Source: Xenorhabdus indica
Lineage (GTDB): Bacteria; Pseudomonadota; Gammaproteobacteria; Enterobacterales; Enterobacteriaceae
Assembly: GCF_014467235.1 (NCBI RefSeq)
Contig: NZ_NKHP01000015.1
Location: forward strand, 1 to 64,000
DNA length: 64,000 nt
Direction: 5' to 3'
This document shows, piece after piece, positions 59,598 to 64,000 of this stretch. The notes below the pieces were generated by a model. The model ran no database searches, was not told where the DNA came from, and worked only from the letters and a program-made list of their open reading frames with translations. The first letter of the stretch is position 1, and the number at the start of each line of letters is the position of its first letter. Position numbers and translations under genes: made by a program.

Positions 59598-62306
59598 TTA
59601 TAAACGACCGTGACAATGTTTATATTTTTTACCTGAACCACATGGACAAGGATCATTTCGTCCAACTTTACGGACACCGCTTGCCATTTGTGCTTCGGCT
59701 TCTGACATCAAAGCACCTTGCTCAATTTCATGGCTTAAATGCTGTTGTCTTGCCAGACGTTCTGCTTCCGCACGACGCTGCTGCTCAAGTGCTTCCACTT
59801 CTTCTGGCATTCTGACCTGAACTTTGCTCAAGGTGCTGATCACTTCGTATTTCAGTGATTCCAGCATGTTGGCAAACATAGCGAAAGATTCGCGCTTATA
59901 CTCCTGTTTTGGATCTTTCTGCGCATAACCACGTAGGTGAATCCCTTGACGCAGATAATCCATCGCAGCCAGGTGCTCTTTCCACAATGTATCCAGTGTT
60001 TGCAACATGATGCCTTTTTCAAAATTACGCATCATTTCTGTGCCGACAATTTCTTCTTTCTGTTTGTAAACTTCAATTGCCTGCTCAAGAATACGCTCAC
60101 GCAACGTTTCTTCATGCAGCTCTGGTTCTTTATCCAACCACTCTTTAATAGGCAGAGCCAAATCAAAGTCGTTGACCAAACGTTCCTGTAAGCCAGCCAC
60201 ATCCCACATCTCTTCCAGAGATTGAGGTGGAATATAAGCATCAATAGTGACTTTGAAGACATCTTCACGGATGCTGGAAATAGTTTCACTGACATCGCTC
60301 ACATCGAGCAGATCGTTACGTTGTGCATAAATCGCGCGACGTTGATCATTGGCAACATCATCATATTCTAACAATTGCTTACGGATATCGAAGTTACGGC
60401 TTTCGACTTTACGCTGAGCATTTGCAATGGCTTTGGTCACCCACGGATGTTCAATGGCTTCACCTGGCTGCATACCCAATTTGCGCATCATTCCTGTAAC
60501 ACGTTCAGAAGCAAAAATACGCATCAGAGAGTCTTCCATTGACAGGTAAAAGCGTGAAGAACCCGCATCCCCCTGCCGTCCAGCACGTCCACGCAACTGA
60601 TTATCAATACGACGTGATTCATGGCGCTCTGTACCAATAATATGCAAACCACCTGCTGCCAGTACTGCATCATGACGCTCTTGCCATGCTGCTTTGATTT
60701 GTTCAATTTTTTCTTCCGTAGGTTCCTCCAGCTTAGCAACCTCTGCTTGCCAGCTTCCCCCCAGCATGATATCTGTACCACGTCCTGCCATGTTAGTTGC
60801 GATAGTTACAGTACCTGCTTGTCCGGCCTGTGCAATAATATCTGCTTCCATTGCATGGAACTTCGCATTCAAAACGTTATGCTCAATACCTGCTTTTGTC
60901 AGTGCGTTGGAAACCAGTTCTGATTTCTCAATTGAGATAGTCCCCACCAATATCGGCTGACCGTTATTTGTACGCTCCTTGATATCTTCAATGATCGCAT
61001 CAATTTTTTCCGCCTCAGTCATGTAAACCAAATCAGGCAAATCCTGGCGGATCATCGGACGATTTGTCGGTACAACAATAGTATCCAATTTGTAAATAGA
61101 ACTGAATTCAAAGGCTTCAGTATCAGCAGTACCTGTCATACCTGCCAATTTTTCATACAGACGGAAGTAATTCTGGAAAGTAATGGAAGCCAGCGTTTGG
61201 TTTTCATTCTGAATTTCAACATGCTCTTTGGCTTCCACTGCCTGATGCAGACCATCAGACCAACGGCGTCCTTGCATAGTACGCCCAGTATGTTCATCAA
61301 CAATGATGACTTCACCGTCTTTGACGATATAGTCCACGTCACGGGTAAACAGAGCATGGGCACGCAATGCAGCCGTAACATGGTGCATCAGCATAATATT
61401 GGTCGGTGAATATAAAGACTCACCTTCATCCATCAACTTAGCATTCACCAAAAGTTCTTCAATCAGAACCAGACCTCGCTCGGTAAGGTTAACCTGACGT
61501 GTTTTTTCATCAACAGAGAAATGCCCTTCTCCCTGAAAGGTATCCGAATCCTCTTTTTCCTGACGAACTAATTTAGGGATCAGCTTATCTACTTTGATGT
61601 AGAGTTCAGAACTGTCTTCCGCTGGCCCGGAAATAATCAATGGAGTACGGGCTTCATCAATTAGGATGGAATCAACCTCATCCACTAAAGCATAATGCAG
61701 TTTACGTTGTACCCGCTCTTCCGGGCTAAATGCCATGTTATCGCGCAGATAGTCAAAACCATATTCGTTATTGGTGCCATAAGTAATATCTGCCGCATAG
61801 GCTGCACGTTTAGCCGGAGCCGACATACCCGGCAAATTGATGCCAACACTCAGACCCAAAAATTCAAACAACGGTCGGTTATTTTCAGCATCACGTTGCG
61901 CCAGATAGTCGTTCACGGTAACAACATGAACACCACGTCCACTCAACGCATTCAGATAAGCCGGCAGCGTTGCTGTCAGAGTTTTACCTTCACCGGTCCG
62001 CATCTCTGCAATACAGCGCTCATTGAGTACCATACCGCCCAACAATTGCACATCAAAGTGACGCATACCAAATACACGCTTACTGGCTTCACGAACCGTA
62101 GCAAAAGCTTCCGGCAGGATCTTATCCAGTGATTCTCCCTCTTTGAGCCGGGCACGGAATTGATCAGTTTTTGCTTTCAGCTCTTCATCTGACAGCTTTT
62201 CGAAATCAGGCTCCATACGATTAATAACATCAACCATTTTACGCAAACGGCGCAGAGTACGGTCATTACGGCTACCAAAAATCTTAGTAAGTAATTTAAT
62301 CAACAT
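59598..62306 (-). CDS. secA: Preprotein translocase ATPase SecA
   Basis: 902 residues, E. coli size. Drives preproteins through SecYEG. Walker [18 protein letters not shown] near residue 102, [20 protein letters not shown] near 209, the second helicase half with [10 protein letters not shown] and [10 protein letters not shown], and a C-terminal zinc finger [14 protein letters not shown] that binds SecB. secM lies directly upstream. Confidence 0.97.
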   Translation of the reverse strand: MLIKLLTKIFGSRNDRTLRRLRKMVDVINRMEPDFEKLSDEELKAKTDQFRARLKEGESLDKILPEAFATVREASKRVFGMRHFDVQLLGGMVLNERCIAEMRTGEGKTLTATLPAYLNALSGRGVHVVTVNDYLAQRDAENNRPLFEFLGLSVGINLPGMSAPAKRAAYAADITYGTNNEYGFDYLRDNMAFSPEERVQRKLHYALVDEVDSILIDEARTPLIISGPAEDSSELYIKVDKLIPKLVRQEKEDSDTFQGEGHFSVDEKTRQVNLTERGLVLIEELLVNAKLMDEGESLYSPTNIMLMHHVTAALRAHALFTRDVDYIVKDGEVIIVDEHTGRTMQGRRWSDGLHQAVEAKEHVEIQNENQTLASITFQNYFRLYEKLAGMTGTADTEAFEFSSIYKLDTIVVPTNRPMIRQDLPDLVYMTEAEKIDAIIEDIKERTNNGQPILVGTISIEKSELVSNALTKAGIEHNVLNAKFHAMEADIIAQAGQAGTVTIATNMAGRGTDIMLGGSWQAEVAKLEEPTEEKIEQIKAAWQERHDAVLAAGGLHIIGTERHESRRIDNQLRGRAGRQGDAGSSRFYLSMEDSLMRIFASERVTGMMRKLGMQPGEAIEHPWVTKAIANAQRKVESRNFDIRKQLLEYDDVANDQRRAIYAQRNDLLDVSDVSETISSIREDVFKVTIDAYIPPQSLEEMWDVAGLQERLVNDFDLALPIKEWLDKEPELHEETLRERILEQAIEVYKQKEEIVGTEMMRNFEKGIMLQTLDTLWKEHLAAMDYLRQGIHLRGYAQKDPKQEYKRESFAMFANMLESLKYEVISTLSKVQVRMPEEVEALEQQRRAEAERLARQQHLSHEIEQGALMSEAEAQMASGVRKVGRNDPCPCGSGKKYKHCHGRL

Positions 62307-62410
62307 AATTAATACATCTCAGATAAGGCCACAGTTGTAGCCAACCAATTGTCTTTTTTATGACTAATATTTCATGACTGCCCTATTCATTCAGAAATCA
62401 GGCAGACACA

Positions 62411-62947
62411 TTAAGATAAAGATCTATGGTTAGCCAGAGGCCCGGCCCGAATACCTTGAATTTGAGCAACCCAAAGTGCTGGTGTATGGATGTCAGGAGA
62501 AATTGCTGCCACAATTGCAACATCAACCGCAGATTTAAATCGGGTTGGTGCTTGTATCAGCATAGCATGTAACGTATCCAGCATTAATTGTTGCATGAAT
62601 GGCATGGCAATTCGGATACTTTCTTTTGCTTCTTCGTTCCTGACAAGTTCAGTAATGGAAAAAGCAAAAGAAAGCCGGCGAATGACATTGCGGACAGCAT
62701 GTTGCTGCCAATAATTTAAATAATTAGAAGGTTGACACCGAGAATTTTGTAATTGAAATAAATGTTCAAATGACGAAAGCACCTGATGGTGTTTTCTCTG
62801 AGCAGATAAGGTATTCGTATGGAGAATATTTTCTGTCACACTTGCCAGAGCAGGAGGCACACCGATTCCTGTAGCGACCATGCCCAGTAAAAGGTGAGAC
62901 CAAAAATAACGCCTACCAAATTGTCGCCAAAGATTTAAAATACTCAT
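62411..62947 (-). CDS. secM: Secretion monitor SecM with a variant arrest motif
   Basis: 178 residues. Signal-like segment YFWSHLLLGMVATGIGVPPALA near the start; the C-terminus carries the ribosome stalling sequence WVAQIQGIRAGP (residues 159-170). In E. coli it is FxxxxWIxxxxGIRAGP. Here the isoleucine after W is valine and the F five before W is H154. The start at 62947 is preceded by GAAGGG; earlier in-frame codons overlap the divergent gene. Stalling exposes the secA ribosome site when export is slow, so secM-secA form one unit. Confidence 0.9.
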   Translation of the reverse strand: MSILNLWRQFGRRYFWSHLLLGMVATGIGVPPALASVTENILHTNTLSAQRKHHQVLSSFEHLFQLQNSRCQPSNYLNYWQQHAVRNVIRRLSFAFSITELVRNEEAKESIRIAMPFMQQLMLDTLHAMLIQAPTRFKSAVDVAIVAAISPDIHTPALWVAQIQGIRAGPLANHRSLS

Positions 62948-62983
62948 TAACCCTTCATTAATAAATACGGAACCATCTTCATT

Positions 62984-63535
62984 ATGCGAGATAGCCGCCC
63001 ACAATCACTAGAAACGTTATTGTCTGAAACATCATTTGAAGATGCGGCAACTGCTGGCAAAAGCCCGCTCCAAACCATTCAGCGGCATGCCATTGCATTA
63101 CTAAAACTCAATCGTACCGTCCTCAGTTTGCTTCCCGTACAACTACGTCCCTGGTGCCGAGTCGCCAATTATCGTAAACAAATTCTGGTACTGGAAGCAG
63201 GTAATGCCAGTTGGAAAACCAGACTTTACTATGAAATCCCTATCTTACTCTCAGCACTAAGATGCGAAATTCTACCATCTTTATCCTCTATCGACATCAG
63301 GATTAATCCATCATTAATGGTTAATGGTCGTAATAATGGGCAGAATGTTGAAAAAATCTCAGCAAAAAAACTTAATAATGATAATCGGGATTTATCAATG
63401 CGCCAGTTAAGCCATGAAAGTGCAGAAACATTGATGGTATTGGCCGAACGCTGCCCTGAAAAATTGAAAAGGAAATTAGAACGATTGGCTGCGCTGGCCG
63501 GAGAGAGTACCAGTACAGCCAAGATGAAGGACTAG
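62984..63535 (+). CDS. DciA/DUF721-family protein
   Basis: 183 residues. The N-terminal half has the DUF721 pattern: a helical start (LQTIQRHAIALLKLNRTVLSLLP), then VQLRPWCRVANYRKQILVLEAGNASWKTRLYYEIPILLSAL, the conserved KH-like fold with its late SWKTRL and P.LL. DciA loads the replicative helicase in bacteria lacking DnaC; enterobacteria generally use DnaC, so the role here is uncertain. It is divergent from secM with only 36 bases between starts. The gene is not found at this place in E. coli. Confidence 0.75.
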   Translation: MRDSRPQSLETLLSETSFEDAATAGKSPLQTIQRHAIALLKLNRTVLSLLPVQLRPWCRVANYRKQILVLEAGNASWKTRLYYEIPILLSALRCEILPSLSSIDIRINPSLMVNGRNNGQNVEKISAKKLNNDNRDLSMRQLSHESAETLMVLAERCPEKLKRKLERLAALAGESTSTAKMKD

Positions 63536-63652
63536 CGCTGAATAAAAAACATCAGCGAGAGAAGTGTAATAGATAACATAACCCACTGATGAATCATAAG
63601 AATATTCTCAATACATATTTTATCAATAACGTTTATATCAATAACATTTGTA

Positions 63653-64000
63653 TTAATATGCCAACACTGTAGATGGTGCACGGAAAGCCAACGGCATTTC
63701 AGCTTCATCTTCAAATGTGACAAATTCCCAAGCACTTTCTTGTGCCAGAACTGCTTGCAGCAATTTATTGTTCAATGCATGACCTGATTTAAATGCAGTA
63801 AATGCGCCGATAATGTTATAACCACACATAAACAAATCACCGATGGCATCTAACATCTTATGTCGGACAAACTCATCTTCAAAACGCAAGCCATCTTCAT
63901 TAAGTATGCGGTAATCATCTACCACAATTGCGCAATCAAAGCTGCCACCTAAGCACAAGCCCTGAGATTGCAGATACTCAATGTCACGCATAAATCCAAA
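63653..64000 (-). CDS. lpxC: UDP-3-O-acyl-N-acetylglucosamine deacetylase LpxC, C-terminal part (cut by window edge)
   Basis: The last 115 residues of LpxC, first committed enzyme of lipid A synthesis. [19 protein letters not shown] leads into [19 protein letters not shown], which holds zinc-site and catalytic residues (H, D), and [15 protein letters not shown] follows, with the final catalytic histidine in SGHALNN. The tail [12 protein letters not shown] matches the hydrophobic end recognised by FtsH. The N-terminal two thirds lie outside the window. Confidence 0.96.
   Translation of the reverse strand, partial: FGFMRDIEYLQSQGLCLGGSFDCAIVVDDYRILNEDGLRFEDEFVRHKMLDAIGDLFMCGYNIIGAFTAFKSGHALNNKLLQAVLAQESAWEFVTFEDEAEMPLAFRAPSTVLAY

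Overview
The window comes from an enterobacterial chromosome of the Morganellaceae type, most likely Photorhabdus, with close Xenorhabdus relatives not excluded. The reasons are an AT-rich genome with Enterobacterales core gene order (gcvTHP-ubiIH-pepP-ygfB | zapA-ssrS-fau | serA-rpiA-argP; acnB-lpd-aceFE-pdhR-ampDE-ppdD-hofBC-coaE-zapD-yacG-secA-secM-lpxC), plus accessory genes typical of insect-pathogenic, nematode-symbiotic bacteria: the insecticidal toxin Txp40, a methionine-rich PixA-type inclusion protein, and IS50-like and IS1-like element remains. No tRNA, rRNA or CRISPR array was seen.

Layout. 1-195: one end of an IS4-family (IS50-like) element. 500-3250: atoDAE for short-chain fatty acid uptake and activation, behind a sigma-54 type promoter and ending in a nine-codon stub of atoB. 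3350-5560: accessory patch with a frameshifted hypothetical gene, the PixA-like protein carrying tandem MMKMD(S/P) hexapeptides, and a small double-SH3 protein. 5670-13215: prpR and the divergent prpBCDE methylcitrate pathway, with a second sigma-54 promoter and candidate PrpR operators. 13216-16960: low-GC accessory patch with a glycosyltransferase-like gene, an IS1 remnant, decayed DNA and txp40. 16980-20460: cptA-sdhE, ygfZ, an HD-domain protein and a glutamine amidotransferase-like protein. 20595-25107: glycine cleavage operon gcvTHP with a terminator-like hairpin between gcvH and gcvP. 25483-37550: ubiI-ubiH-pepP-ygfB, zapA, 6S RNA, fau, serA, rpiA, argP, yggE, argO, mscS. 37716-49257: yacL, a 333-bp deleted IS1 derivative, acnB, a GNAT protein, lpd, aceF, aceE, pdhR. 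50319-64000: ampE-ampD, the type IV pilus set ppdD-hofB-hofC, coaE-zapD-yacG, an inverted mutT, an ABC-F ATPase, secA-secM, a divergent DciA-family gene and the 3' part of lpxC.

How the genes fit together. The window is rich in acyl-CoA and central carbon metabolism: Ato makes acetoacetyl-CoA and related CoA esters, Prp oxidises propionate to pyruvate, PDH (AceE, AceF, Lpd) and AcnB feed and run the TCA cycle, SdhE matures succinate dehydrogenase, YgfZ supports Fe-S enzymes, and Lpd is shared with the glycine cleavage system. Local control elements are visible: GG-N10-GC promoters for ato and prp, a perfect PdhR-type palindrome upstream of pdhR, ArgP encoded next to its target argO, and a SecM arrest peptide ahead of secA.

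Compared with the E. coli order several genes are missing from their places (aroP, nadC, guaC, most of atoB). The aroP gap still carries a correctly oriented orphan terminator. The strongest leads for follow-up are the methionine-repeat inclusion protein, the diverged SecM arrest motif beside a DciA-family gene, the nested hairpins in the pdhR-aceE spacer, and the gcvH-gcvP attenuator-like hairpin.
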